Below are positions 9,458 to 18,855 of a stretch of 64,000 nt of DNA, in pieces (within the stretch, counting starts at the first letter, position 1; each line of letters opens with the position of its first letter). The notes under the pieces are model-generated. The model worked only from the letters and a program-made list of their open reading frames with translations, made no database searches and was not told the origin of the DNA. Origin of the DNA: Psychrobacter jeotgali (lineage in GTDB: Bacteria; Pseudomonadota; Gammaproteobacteria; Pseudomonadales; Moraxellaceae). The stretch spans positions 2,914,001 to 2,978,000 of the forward strand of contig NZ_CAJHAF010000001.1 in NCBI RefSeq assembly GCF_904846315.1, read 5' to 3'. The position numbers were made by a program, and so were the translations under genes.

Positions 9458-11095
9458 TTAAGACTTTTGGGCGCGGTTTTGTAAGGGGTCGCCATGTAGA
9501 ACGCTGCCGGTATTTTCACGGCGTTCCTCGTCAGTTAACTTACTAGCTGAGACTTTGGCTTTCTTTTTCCATTTTAGACTAAATAAGTCGTCACGGCGAT
9601 CTAGTAGATTGTGTACCGAGCCTTCGTTACGCACATGAATTAGCTTATCCAAGTTAACGTCGGAGAAAAACACCATTTCCGTATTAGGCGTAGTCTCTGC
9701 CATGATAGCATCATGCGGAAAAGCAAAGTCGGATGGCGAAAATATGGTTGACTGAGCGTACTGAATGTCGAGACTTTCAACTTGAGGTAAGTTACCAACC
9801 GAGCCGCAAATCATCACATAACACTCGTTTTCAATTGCCCGTGCCTGTGCACAATGACGGACACGTAGATAACCGTTTTGGGTATCTGTCCAGAAGGGCA
9901 CGAACAAAATATCCATATCCTCAAGTGCCATCAAGCGTGCCAACTCAGGAAACTCAACGTCATAACAAATCAAAATACCGACCCGGCCTGCATCAGTGTC
10001 GAATACTTTGACCTCATCACCACCTTCGATAACCCAAGCGCTGCGCTCATGGGGCGTGATATGGATTTTTCGCTGCTCTTCAACCGTACCGTCGCGGCGA
10101 CATAAATAGCTGACATTATATAAAGTATCATTTTCATCGATCAGAGGCATGGAGCCAGTAATGACGTTGACGTTATAGGTGACGGCTAAATGTGAAATCT
10201 CATTTTTGAACCATTCGGTATAGTCCGCCAAAAAACGTATGGCAATATTCTGATCGGTTGATTCGCATAAGCCCATCAACGGAGCGTTAAAGAACTCCGG
10301 CAAGCAAGCAAAGTCAGAGTTGTAATCAGCCATGATATCGACGAAGAATTCGACTTGTTGGAGTAGCTCTTCAGGTGATTCCACTTCACGCATCTGCCAC
10401 TGAATACCGCCAATACGCACTTCAGATTTACGCGTATTGGGCTTATAATCTTTGGGCTCATAATAGATATTCGCCCACTCAAGTAAAGTAGCAAAGCCTT
10501 TAGACTGCTTATCATCAGGCAAATAACCGGTCAAAATACGTTTAACGATAAAACCATTCGATAACTGGAATGATAACGCTGGATCATGAATCTCACGGGA
10601 TTCAACCGCATCGATATATTCGCCGGGGGTGAGGTCTTGATGATCCTGATATTTAGGAATACGACCGCCAGCTAAAATAGCGCGGAAGTTCAATTGACGG
10701 CACAGCTCTTTACGGGCGTCATAAAGTCTACGACCGAGGCGATAACCACGATATTCAGGATCTATTAAAGCGTCAAGGCCGTAGATAGTATCGCCTTCAG
10801 GGTTATCTATAATAATCTCTCTATGACCAATCAAGTCGTCATAAGTGTGCGGATTGGAGAATTTAGTGTAATCAACCCGCACCGATAGCACCATGCCGAT
10901 CAATTGGTCATGGTCAAATAAGGCGATTTGACCTTCCGGAAAGGTATCGATCAGGTTGTTGATAGTGGCTTTTGACCAAGAACCACCTAAGTTGACATAG
11001 ACTTTATCCATTAATGCTTTTAGCTGAGGGTAATCTTTTTTCTTAATCTCAGCAATAGTGAGATGAAAGTCATCTAATTTTTCTATTTTACTCAT
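9458..11095 (-). CDS. GNAT acetyltransferase-carbon-nitrogen hydrolase fusion
   Basis: A 545-residue two-domain protein. Residues about 10-200 are a GNAT fold with the acetyl-CoA loop DPEYRGYRLGRRLYD. Residues about 225-510 are a nitrilase-superfamily hydrolase with the full triad E267 (CLPEFFNAP), K343 (QRKIHITPHE) and C377 (ILICYDVEFPE). The fusion is widespread in bacteria and is annotated only as a bifunctional acetyltransferase/hydrolase; its substrate is not established to my knowledge. The gene is alone, with its own terminator. The C-terminal 30 residues are basic and polar. Confidence 0.9.
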   Translation of the reverse strand: MSKIEKLDDFHLTIAEIKKKDYPQLKALMDKVYVNLGGSWSKATINNLIDTFPEGQIALFDHDQLIGMVLSVRVDYTKFSNPHTYDDLIGHREIIIDNPEGDTIYGLDALIDPEYRGYRLGRRLYDARKELCRQLNFRAILAGGRIPKYQDHQDLTPGEYIDAVESREIHDPALSFQLSNGFIVKRILTGYLPDDKQSKGFATLLEWANIYYEPKDYKPNTRKSEVRIGGIQWQMREVESPEELLQQVEFFVDIMADYNSDFACLPEFFNAPLMGLCESTDQNIAIRFLADYTEWFKNEISHLAVTYNVNVITGSMPLIDENDTLYNVSYLCRRDGTVEEQRKIHITPHERSAWVIEGGDEVKVFDTDAGRVGILICYDVEFPELARLMALEDMDILFVPFWTDTQNGYLRVRHCAQARAIENECYVMICGSVGNLPQVESLDIQYAQSTIFSPSDFAFPHDAIMAETTPNTEMVFFSDVNLDKLIHVRNEGSVHNLLDRRDDLFSLKWKKKAKVSASKLTDEERRENTGSVLHGDPLQNRAQKS

Positions 11096-11563
11096 AACAA
11101 TCCTATACTAACGGTTGGCTGCAATTAGCCATTAAATTTAATATTACTTTTGGTCGAAAAATAGTTAGCCGATCATAGCGCAGCAAAACTTTAGACCATC
11201 TAAAAAATGATATTAATAAAGCAACAATAGTGTTACAATAATCAACGATAACAATAACTTGCTACATAATGGCGTTGCATTTTTATCTTTATTGCAAATT
11301 TATCGGTGTGGATATTTATGTTCGCCATCATACCATCCCAACAGCCCATTACTAGTTAATTGGCATAGTCTTGATGGTCATTTACTGTTTTTTTGCAAGA
11401 TCTCTAGCTCCTACCTTATGCACCTGAATCGCTTTTAGGGTTTTTCTAGCATAAATGCCTGCAAATATATTGTGAGCTTCTAAACATTACTTTTGAAAAT
11501 CACTGGGCTTTTAGTCCCTCATCTTTATTTATGATATACGCGATTACTTAGGATAGTTTTGTC
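11096..11563. other. Intergenic region upstream of the BLUF gene
   Basis: 468 bp, AT-rich, separating two divergent genes. No RNA gene, repeat or open frame with coding character is recognisable. Promoters for both flanking genes are expected but none stands out. Confidence 0.4.
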
Positions 11564-12205
11564 ATGACCTCACCTTTAGACCATATTGACAAGGTCAAAA
11601 TGCTGGATAAAATACCAGAAAACGCTTTAATCCAAATGGTCTATGTCAGTAGTCTTACCATGACCGCGCGCCTGAACACCTCAATGTTCGATGAGGTCAA
11701 AGTCAGCGCTCGTGAGTACAATCAGCAGCATAATATTACTGGGGTTTTATGTTATGGCAATGGGCGTTTTTTACAATGTATTGAAGGTGAAAAAGCACAA
11801 GTACTAACATTACAACAACGTATTTTCGCTGATAAGCGTCATAAAGATATAAAGATATTATTACTACAAGCTATTGATCAACGTGATTTTATAGATTGGC
11901 GCATGCGTTTATTGTTTCTTGAGCGCTGGTTGTGGTCACCGACTACTAAGAAACAAGTGACTCAACTCTCACCTTTTTTGCCTTTTGCCCCGCATAGCTG
12001 GGATTCTGAGCGGGCAGAACGGTTTTTGCAAGTAATCAGAACCTTTGATACCCCGCCGCATATTAAGAGTGCTGGCATTACTTATAATGCCGTGGGTAAC
12101 ATGTTTCGTCATATTATTGCCCCGCACCAAGCATTTTTGGTGGTTCAAGGCGTTTTAGCGCTGCTATTATTCATTGCCTTGATATTGCTCTATTACCAAT
12201 TCTAA
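11564..12205 (+). CDS. BLUF-domain blue-light receptor with C-terminal membrane anchor
   Basis: A 213-residue protein whose residues about 22-120 are a BLUF (FAD-binding blue-light) domain. The flavin-contacting residues are in place: Y27 in QMVYVSS, N53 in YNQQHNITG, Q71 in FLQCIEG, and the W112/M114 pair in DWRM. About 65 residues follow, then a hydrophobic helix (about 188-210, VVQGVLALLLFIALILL) that predicts a single C-terminal membrane span. Short BLUF proteins usually signal through a partner. No cyclic-di-GMP or regulatory output domain is present, and no candidate partner is adjacent. AGGA precedes the ATG at moderate spacing. Confidence 0.88.
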   Translation: MTSPLDHIDKVKMLDKIPENALIQMVYVSSLTMTARLNTSMFDEVKVSAREYNQQHNITGVLCYGNGRFLQCIEGEKAQVLTLQQRIFADKRHKDIKILLLQAIDQRDFIDWRMRLLFLERWLWSPTTKKQVTQLSPFLPFAPHSWDSERAERFLQVIRTFDTPPHIKSAGITYNAVGNMFRHIIAPHQAFLVVQGVLALLLFIALILLYYQF

Positions 12206-12256
12206 AGTTTAATCCTTTATAAAAAATGACGGTAATCTCTCAATAAAAACCACAAT

Positions 12257-12295
12257 AAAAATGACGCTAACCTATCGGGTATAGCGTCATTTTTT
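12257..12295. terminator. Bidirectional terminator between BLUF and FAD-oxidase genes
   Basis: AAAAATGACGCTA pairs exactly with TAGCGTCATTTTT over a 12-base loop; A and T tracts on both sides suit the convergent genes. Confidence 0.85.
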
Positions 12296-12374
12296 ATGCT
12301 ATCTATTTTTATGTTATCAAGCTCTTTTATCATCAAGCTTAAGTAGGTTCTATAAGCGCTGATAACTTTTAAAA

Positions 12375-13877
12375 TTACATATCAAAGATTTTGCCCCGGT
12401 TCATAATATTATTCGGGTCAAAGACCTTTTTGATCTCGCGCAAGTAATCAATCTCAGTTTCGCTACGACTATATTGCAAATAAGGCTTTTTAGTCATGCC
12501 AACACCATGTTCAGCAGAGACTGAGCCGCCATATTTTTGTACGGTTTCAAACACGTGTTTATTAACTATCTGACACTCGTGAAAGAAATCATCCTTGCTC
12601 ATATCCTCAGGTTTTAGAATATTTAAATGCAAGTTGCCATCGCCAATATGTCCAAACCAGCAAACCTCAAAGTCAGGATAGTTGCTACTAACGATATGGT
12701 CAATCTCACTGATAAATTCAGGCACGTAACTGATGAGTACTGACACATCGTTTTTATAAGGGGTGAATACTGAGATGGTCTCAGAGATATATTCGCGCAG
12801 CTTCCACAACTCTTCAGCCTGAGCAAGACTTTGACTCATAACGCCATCAACGACCCAGCCTTGCTCCATACAATGCTCAAATATCGCCATGGCTTTATCC
12901 ATGATCGGCTCATAGGGCGCTTCAAACTCTAGTAGGGTATAGAACTTGGTACGCGATTCAAACGGCTCTTGCACTTGTCCATGCGCCATGAGTTTATCAA
13001 TCGCCACCTCATCAAAGAACTCAAAAGCAGTCAGATCTATCTTTGCCTGAAAGGCCGATAGGACATTCATGACATCATTAAAGCTCTCCATACCCAGCAC
13101 CATGACGTTCAAGTCTTGCGGACGACGCTCGAGCTTGATTTGCGCATGAGTAACCAAACCCAGGGTGCCTTCGCTACCGATAAATAGTTGACGCAAATCA
13201 TAGCCGGTAGCGTTTTTAATCATCCCGCGGTTAAGCTGTAAGATATCGCCTTTCCCGGTTACCACGGTCAGTCCCATGATCCATTGACGAGTCATACCAT
13301 AACGAATGACCTTAATGCCGCCAGCATTAGTACCGATATTACCGCCGATTTGGCTTGAGCCTGCGGAGGCAAAATCAACCGGATAATATAAGTCTTGAGA
13401 CTCAGCGAATTGCTGTAACTGCTCGGTGACTACGCCAGCTTCAATCTCGACCATGCGATCGGCGGGATAGAACTGACCTATCTTGTTCATTTTATCCATG
13501 CTCACTACAATCTCGCCATTAGCAGCGACTGCGCCTGCCGATAGACCTGTACGACCACCGCTTGGCGTTAGTACGACCTTATACTCATTGGCAAGTAGTA
13601 CAATAGCTTGCACTTGCTCAGTCGATTTTGGAAACACCACCGCAGCTGGTGCAGGTGCAAAGTGCTTGGTCCAGTCTTTGCCCCAATGCTCTAAGCTCTC
13701 GTTATCAGTTTTGATTTGAGTACTATCAAAATTATAGGTGCTAATAAGAGCCGCTAGGATGGTCTGTACAGCATCAGCAGCTGCCACAGGTTTGAGTGCT
13801 GGCTCATTAATATTGGCTTGGTCTGCAGCATGAGTACGCTCATGAGCAAGTTGGTCTTTAATTTGTGATGCGGTCAT
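12375..13877 (-). CDS. FAD-linked oxidase, probable D-2-hydroxyglutarate dehydrogenase
   Basis: A 500-residue flavoprotein of the vanillyl-alcohol-oxidase/D-lactate dehydrogenase family. The FAD-binding domain contains PSGGRTGLSAGAV and SQIGGNIGTNAGG. The C-terminal FAD-oxidase domain carries the metal/substrate histidines GHIGDGNLHLN and SAEHGVGMTKK. It is divergent from serA, and this pairing is informative: SerA-type enzymes can reduce 2-oxoglutarate to D-2-hydroxyglutarate, and dehydrogenases of this family next to serA in Pseudomonas reoxidise it. Glycolate or D-lactate dehydrogenase remain alternatives. The ATG at 13877 (MTASQ) is preferred over 13931, which has no ribosome site and adds a non-conserved leader. 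Confidence 0.85.
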   Translation of the reverse strand: MTASQIKDQLAHERTHAADQANINEPALKPVAAADAVQTILAALISTYNFDSTQIKTDNESLEHWGKDWTKHFAPAPAAVVFPKSTEQVQAIVLLANEYKVVLTPSGGRTGLSAGAVAANGEIVVSMDKMNKIGQFYPADRMVEIEAGVVTEQLQQFAESQDLYYPVDFASAGSSQIGGNIGTNAGGIKVIRYGMTRQWIMGLTVVTGKGDILQLNRGMIKNATGYDLRQLFIGSEGTLGLVTHAQIKLERRPQDLNVMVLGMESFNDVMNVLSAFQAKIDLTAFEFFDEVAIDKLMAHGQVQEPFESRTKFYTLLEFEAPYEPIMDKAMAIFEHCMEQGWVVDGVMSQSLAQAEELWKLREYISETISVFTPYKNDVSVLISYVPEFISEIDHIVSSNYPDFEVCWFGHIGDGNLHLNILKPEDMSKDDFFHECQIVNKHVFETVQKYGGSVSAEHGVGMTKKPYLQYSRSETEIDYLREIKKVFDPNNIMNRGKIFDM

Positions 13878-14173
13878 AGTGGTCTCGGTAGTTTGAAAAG
13901 CACAATATCTAAAAATAATGATATTCAACATAGATTAGGTCAATATTATCACATTGCTAGCCCATAGCTAAAGCTATGCAAACAACCGCCAGCTTACTAC
14001 AAATCAAAATAGCTACTATTTATTCATACAATCCTCTAACATCATGCCGTGATTTTGTGTAAGATAAGCAAATTGTTTTTTATTCATCATAAACTACTTA
14101 TCAGACCGCTAAATGTGCTACTGGCTATGGTTGTCAGATAAATAGAATATTAAAGTTATGGGGCAGGTTGTAT

Positions 14174-15400
14174 ATGACGCTATCACTACAAAAAGATAAA
14201 ATCCGCTTTTTATTACTAGAAGGTGTGCACGATAACGCTCTAAAGGTACTAAAAAGTGCAGGCTATAACAATATTGAATACCTTAGTCAGGCATTAGATC
14301 AAGATGAGCTGATCGAAAAAATTAAAGACGCTCATTTTGTGGGTATTCGCTCACGTACTCAATTGACACGCGAAGTATTGTCAGAGGCCAAAAAACTTAT
14401 CGGTATCGGCTGCTTCTGCATTGGCACCAACCAAGTAGATTTGGATGCGGCGCGTGAGATGGGTATTCCAGTTTTTAATGCCCCTTACTCAAATACCCGC
14501 TCAGTAGCTGAATTGGTACTGGCGGAAGCGATTATGCTCTATCGTGGTATTCCAGAAAAGAATGCTACTGTACATCGCGGCGGCTGGGGTAAGTCGGCTA
14601 AAAACTCCCATGAAGTACGTGGTAAAACCATCGGTATCGTTGGTTATGGCTCTATCGGCTCCCAGTTGTCAGTGTTGGCTGAAAGCTTTGGTATGAAAGT
14701 TATTTATCATGATGTGGTTACCAAGTTACCGCTGGGTAATGCAGTGCAAGTAGGTAGCCTAAAAGAGTTGCTGTCTACTGCTGATATCGTGACTTTACAT
14801 GTTCCTGACGTCCCAAGTACGCGCTATATGATGAAAGCTGAGCAGTTTGAGCAGATGAAAGAGGGCAGCTACTTTATCAATGCGGCGCGCGGTACTTGCG
14901 TTGAGATTGATGATTTAGCAGCGGTACTGGAGTCTGGTAAGCTGTTGGGCGCTGCTATTGATGTGTTCCCCAAAGAGCCAAAATCAGCTGACGAAGAGTT
15001 TGAATCGCCACTGCGTAAGTTTGATAATGTTATCTTGACCCCGCATATCGGCGGCTCTACTCAAGAAGCGCAAGAAAATATTGGGCTTGAAGTCGCTGAA
15101 AAATTTGTTAAGTATTCAGACCAAGGTGATACGGCGACAGCGGTGAACTTCCCTGAAGTTTCTATTCCGTTCAAGGAAGGCTCGCATCGTTTGCTGCATA
15201 TTCATAGAAACGTGCCGGGTGTACTCTCGCAAATTAACCGTCTGTTTGCTGAAGCGCATATCAATATCTTAGCGCAGAGCTTGATGACCGAAGGCGATGT
15301 AGGGTATTTGGTAATGGATGTGGACTACCATGACTCAACAGCCGCTTTGGATCAACTAAAAGACGTTGAAGAAACTATTCGAGTGCGTATCTTGTTCTAA
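14174..15400 (+). CDS. serA: D-3-phosphoglycerate dehydrogenase
   Basis: First step of serine synthesis: NAD-dependent oxidation of 3-phosphoglycerate. 408 residues, closely similar along its length to E. coli SerA: KDKIRFLLLEGVH at the start, GIGCFCIGTNQVDLDAA, the NAD motif GIVGYGSIGSQL, the catalytic region LTPHIGGSTQEAQENIG, and a C-terminal ACT domain (HIHRNVPGVLSQINRLF) for serine feedback. ATG 14174 has AGG six bases upstream; TTG 14168 is less likely. It is divergent from the D-2-hydroxyglutarate-dehydrogenase-type gene, which fits removal of the SerA side product. Confidence 0.97.
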   Translation: MTLSLQKDKIRFLLLEGVHDNALKVLKSAGYNNIEYLSQALDQDELIEKIKDAHFVGIRSRTQLTREVLSEAKKLIGIGCFCIGTNQVDLDAAREMGIPVFNAPYSNTRSVAELVLAEAIMLYRGIPEKNATVHRGGWGKSAKNSHEVRGKTIGIVGYGSIGSQLSVLAESFGMKVIYHDVVTKLPLGNAVQVGSLKELLSTADIVTLHVPDVPSTRYMMKAEQFEQMKEGSYFINAARGTCVEIDDLAAVLESGKLLGAAIDVFPKEPKSADEEFESPLRKFDNVILTPHIGGSTQEAQENIGLEVAEKFVKYSDQGDTATAVNFPEVSIPFKEGSHRLLHIHRNVPGVLSQINRLFAEAHINILAQSLMTEGDVGYLVMDVDYHDSTAALDQLKDVEETIRVRILF

Positions 15401-15431
15401 AATTGATGTTTATATTTTAATTTTACTGGTA

Positions 15432-15472
15432 TAAAAAAAGAGAGGCTCAATTAAATTGGGCCTCTCTTTTTT
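15432..15472. terminator. Bidirectional terminator between serA and trhO
   Basis: AAAAAAGAGAGGC pairs with GCCTCTCTTTTTT, with further CAAT/ATTG pairing in the loop. The symmetric A and T tracts serve both convergent genes. Confidence 0.9.
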
Positions 15473-15506
15473 ATGGTTAATTTTACTAGTAATAAATCTA
15501 GCCTAC

Positions 15507-16553
15507 TTAAGCCTTGTTAGCCACGTCTGCTTGACGTCGTGCTTCCATTTTAGCGGCTTTACGTTTTTCTATAACCTCATTAACTTCACTACCGATATGC
15601 GCTTCACCGCGTTTTTTTGCTAATTGCATTTGATGCTCACGTTCACGAAAGCGTGCTTTTTGCTCCTCGGTAGCATTGTCTATGCAGTGCGGGCAAGATT
15701 CACCTTTGATGTAAGCACTACTTTGCATGTCCTCTTGAGTGATAGGCATCCGGCAGGCAAAACACTGGTCATACTCGCCTTTCTCTAAATCGTGATTGAC
15801 CGATACTCGATTATCAAAAACAAAGCATTCGCCTTGCCACATAGATTCGCTGGCAGGCACTTCTTCTAAATACTTGAGAATACCGCCTTCTAAATGATAA
15901 ACCTCTTCAAAACCTTGCTCACGCATAAAGGCGGTTGATTTCTCACAGCGAATACCGCCAGTGCAGAACATCGCTACTTTTTTATGCTTATTAGGATCAA
16001 GCTCATTGGCCACATATTCTGGAAACTCGCGGAAAGTTTCTGTATTGGGATTAACTGCATTTTGAAAAGTGCCGATCTGTACTTCATAATCATTACGCGT
16101 ATCAATCAATAACACTTCAGGATCAGAGATCAGCGCATTCCAATCCGTTGGTTTTACATAGCGGCCAACCGATTGCAGCGGGTCGATATCTTCCACGCCC
16201 ATAGTAACGATCTCTTTTTTGAGTTTCACTTTGGTGCGATAGAAGGGCTGCTCATCGGTATAAGACTCTTTGAATTCAAAACTACCAATAGCTTCGATGC
16301 TCCTCAGGTAATCAAGGACATTATCTATGCCTTCGCGGCTACCAGAGATAGTACCGTTGATACCTTCTGAAGCTAATAAAAGCGTGCCTTTAACTTCATT
16401 GTCTAACATAGTATTCAAGATAGGCTCACGGTACTGCTCAAAATCGCTAAAGCGGGTAAATTTATAAAGGGCAGCGACGACGATGTTATTAGTTACGCTG
16501 TCGTATTCGGTGGATTTTTTGGTAGAGCTTATATTATCTAGGGTGTTACTCAT
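15507..16553 (-). CDS. trhO: tRNA uridine(34) 5-hydroxylase, rhodanese type
   Basis: 348 residues matching the TrhO/YceA family, which makes 5-hydroxyuridine at tRNA position 34 using O2. An N-terminal ferredoxin-like/acylphosphatase-type domain (EGINGTISG) precedes a rhodanese domain with [16 protein letters not shown] and the catalytic C197 in [14 protein letters not shown]-terminal extension has two Cys pairs (CFAC and CPHC) typical of the long form. ATG 16553 has AGGAGA directly upstream; the frame open to 16580 adds nine unrelated residues. Confidence 0.93.
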   Translation of the reverse strand: MSNTLDNISSTKKSTEYDSVTNNIVVAALYKFTRFSDFEQYREPILNTMLDNEVKGTLLLASEGINGTISGSREGIDNVLDYLRSIEAIGSFEFKESYTDEQPFYRTKVKLKKEIVTMGVEDIDPLQSVGRYVKPTDWNALISDPEVLLIDTRNDYEVQIGTFQNAVNPNTETFREFPEYVANELDPNKHKKVAMFCTGGIRCEKSTAFMREQGFEEVYHLEGGILKYLEEVPASESMWQGECFVFDNRVSVNHDLEKGEYDQCFACRMPITQEDMQSSAYIKGESCPHCIDNATEEQKARFREREHQMQLAKKRGEAHIGSEVNEVIEKRKAAKMEARRQADVANKA

Positions 16554-16799
16554 GGGATTCTCCTGCGGGCTAGGTCGCAAACCTAGTGCAATGATTAAGA
16601 AATTATTTTGATAAAACTATCACCAGGGCAAAAACATGTGTTTAAGCCGACGCAGGCGCAGTGTAACAAATTTTACTTGGTTTTTGAATGAGTTGCGTTA
16701 TTAAAGGATTTGGCGTGGGTTATTTTTAGAGCTGTTTTATCTTTATACTTTAACTATCTTTCAGCTATAGTTGAGTCACTTTTAAAGTGTTATCGTTTA

Positions 16800-16875
16800 G
16801 TGCTGCTGGTATTTATTTTACGCAGCCTCTGTCAGCGTAGACACAGCACGCAAGTAAAATAAATACCAGCAGCAC
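16800..16875. repeat. Perfect 22-bp inverted repeat with 32-base loop
   Basis: The arms 16800-16821 and 16854-16875 are exact reverse complements (GTGCTGCTGGTATTTATTTT plus AC). The loop is GC-richer and partly self-complementary. There is no T run, so it is not a standard terminator. The right arm runs directly into the 19-bp tandem array, and a shorter version of its CCAGCAGCAC end recurs near 22785. Confidence 0.9.
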
Positions 16876-16986
16876 GTTATGAATCTACATACACGTTATG
16901 AATCTACATACACGTTATGAATCTACATACACGTTATGAATCTACATACACGTTATGAATCTACATACACGTTATGAATCTACATA
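16873..16986. repeat. Six perfect tandem copies of a 19-bp unit
   Basis: CACGTTATGAATCTACATA is repeated six times without a mismatch and without spacers. The flanks (AGCAGCAC before, ACATAACAG after) match the dispersed element near 22785-22815, where only one degenerate unit (TTGCATCTACATA) is present. The array therefore looks like a local expansion inside a dispersed repeat. No reading frame crosses it convincingly, and it lies in the 563-bp gap between trhO and the AhpD-like pseudogene. Confidence 0.95.
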
Positions 16987-17116
16987 ACAGCTTTAATTTT
17001 TCGATTTATGAGCGCTTATAAAGATGTAAAAAGTGATAAATATTATCTTTCAACTAACTATTAGTCGGCTATAAAGGTAAACTAAGCGTATATCACAAAG
17101 TCAATGGAGATGACAC

Positions 17117-17728
17117 ATGAGTAACCCCGCAATTAATTCCTCTACCAAGCCGACCATTAGCCAATATCCGGTACCTGCTTTAGATAGCTTACCTGCAGAT
17201 ATTCTTGAACGCATTCTCGCAGTACAAGAAAAAGCTAAATTTATACCGAATGTATTTTTAGCATTAGCGTATCGTCCAGCGGAGTTTCGAGCTTTTTTTG
17301 CCTACTATGATGCTGTTATGGAGCGAGAGGGCAGTACACTTAGCCCAGCTGAAAAGGAGATGATCATCGTCGCCACTAGCGCCGCCAATGGTTGTCAATA
17401 TTGTGTCATTGCTCATGGGGCGCTGCTACGTGTATTCTCTAAAGAGCCGCTGCTCGCGGATCAAATAGCGATCAATTATCTACATGCGCCTCTTAGTGCT
17501 AAGCAAAAAGAGATGCTAGCGCGTTTTCTGTAAAGCTGTGCCGAACACCGGAGGCTATCGAAGAGGCAGATTATGCAGCACTTAGAGAGCACGGTTATGA
17601 TGAAGAGGATATTTTAGATATTGCTGGTATCACGGCGTTCTTTGGATTGTCTAATAGAATGGCAATCGTGATGGGTATGCAATCGAATGTAGAGTTCTAT
17701 ACCATGGCACGTGCGCCGAGGGAGTAAG
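17117..17728 (+). pseudogene. AhpD-like peroxidase-related gene broken by a frameshift
   Basis: The first frame (17117-17533, 138 codons) is a carboxymuconolactone-decarboxylase/AhpD-fold protein with the CxxC...H redox motif GCQYCVIAHGALL. It stops abruptly after KQKEMLARFL. Shifting frame at about 17530 gives continuous family-like sequence, from VKLCRTPEAIEEADYAALRE through DEEDILDIAGITAFFGLSN and GMQSNVEFYTMARAPRE, ending with TAA at 17728. One missing base within TTTCTGTAAAG (for example TTT GCT GTA AAG) restores a ~203-residue protein of normal length. Either a real single-base deletion or a sequencing error explains it. The redox motif lies before the break. Confidence 0.85.
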
Positions 17729-17813
17729 GGCTTTGAGTAACTTGCCATTGCATTGAAGCATTGAGGAATGGGTACATTGAAAAGATAAGTTACCGCTCAG
17801 TTTTGTTTTTCAT

Positions 17814-17844
17814 AAAAAAATCCAGCTCAAAGGCTGGATTTTTT
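17814..17844. terminator. Bidirectional terminator
   Basis: AAAAAAATCCAGC pairs with GCTGGATTTTTT over a six-base loop between the AhpD-like pseudogene and the convergent Sel1 gene. Confidence 0.9.
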
Positions 17845-17863
17845 ATAAGCTTAACATCAAAAC

Positions 17864-18445
17864 TCATTTATTCTGGAACCAGCTATCCGCTTGGCTGCGA
17901 GCGCTAGCAATATCTGTGCTAGATAAGTTCAAAGCCAATTGACCAATTTTGCCGCGGGCTTTATTGCGTACTTTTTCATCAAGCATGCCATCACGGGCAG
18001 CAAGGTCATACCATTTGTACGCATCTACTAGATTCTTTTGTTTTTCATCTAGCAAAGCAAGTGTGTAGCTGGCACGGTTATCACCACGCATCGCCGCTTT
18101 TTCTAACCATTTACGAGCTTGGTTAATATTTGGCTGCACGCCTTCGCCGCGTAAATACATAATAGCCAAATTAAGCTGAGCAGGAGCAACCCCTTGTTCT
18201 GCTGCACGGGTATACCACTGAATCGCTTGCTGAGTATTTTGAGCAATACCTTGACCTTTTTGCAAACGCTTAGCTAAATAGAACTGCGCATGATCGTTAC
18301 CTTGAGAGGCGCGTGAAGACAATTCATTCACTGGCATCAGCTCAAAGCGTGAGACATCAAGTGGCACATTCGATATCAATTCAGCGTTGGCTAGGCCGGC
18401 ACAAGAGAATAGGGCAGTAAACAACGCGGCTTTTAATAATTTCAT
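17864..18445 (-). CDS. Secreted Sel1-repeat (TPR-like) protein
   Basis: 193 residues with a signal peptide (MKLLKAALFTALFSCAGLANA, cleavage expected after ANA). At least three Sel1-like helical repeats of about 36 residues follow, seen as AQFYLAKRLQKGQG...AIQWYTRAAEQG, AQLNLAIMYLRGEGV...ARKWLEKAAMRG and ASYTLALL...AYKWYDLAARDG. Such proteins act as periplasmic protein-protein scaffolds. No specific partner is indicated by its neighbours. GGAGC precedes the ATG. Confidence 0.88.
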   Translation of the reverse strand: MKLLKAALFTALFSCAGLANAELISNVPLDVSRFELMPVNELSSRASQGNDHAQFYLAKRLQKGQGIAQNTQQAIQWYTRAAEQGVAPAQLNLAIMYLRGEGVQPNINQARKWLEKAAMRGDNRASYTLALLDEKQKNLVDAYKWYDLAARDGMLDEKVRNKARGKIGQLALNLSSTDIASARSQADSWFQNK

Positions 18446-18855
18446 AGCAGCTCCAAAATGAGATAATCAATAAAGGTATGGCTGAGAGCCAAATCTCAAG
18501 CAACATCCATATTTAAAAATAGAATGCACCGTTATGCTATTTCACCTACCTGTATTAGCTAAAAAATTAGCTGTAAAAACAAAAAATAGGTTTAGTTAAC
18601 AGATAAACGGTTGAAATAGGGGTGTCATTGACACTATTTTGTTAGCTTACCACTCAAAGTTACGAAACTCAAATACTAATTACTTAATTTAACCCCGATC
18701 TCTTTACTATTGAATGTAACAAAATCATACAGTTACTGTTCTGTAAGACTGCTTAGACCTAATTTACCTTTCTGTATAATGATCGTCAAATGTTTATTGG
18801 TAATAATATTAGTATGGATCTCCTCAAACCATCTTATGTTAAACCGTAGCTAGTT
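18446..18855. other. Intergenic region between metW and the Sel1 gene
   Basis: 410 bp, AT-rich. No clear terminator for metW, RNA gene or coding frame is visible; the promoter of the Sel1 gene must lie near 18460-18600. Confidence 0.4.

Noticed and set aside
16873..16986. A CRISPR array candidate
   Set aside because: The 19-bp units abut with no spacers and no cas gene is in the window, so it is a simple tandem repeat.
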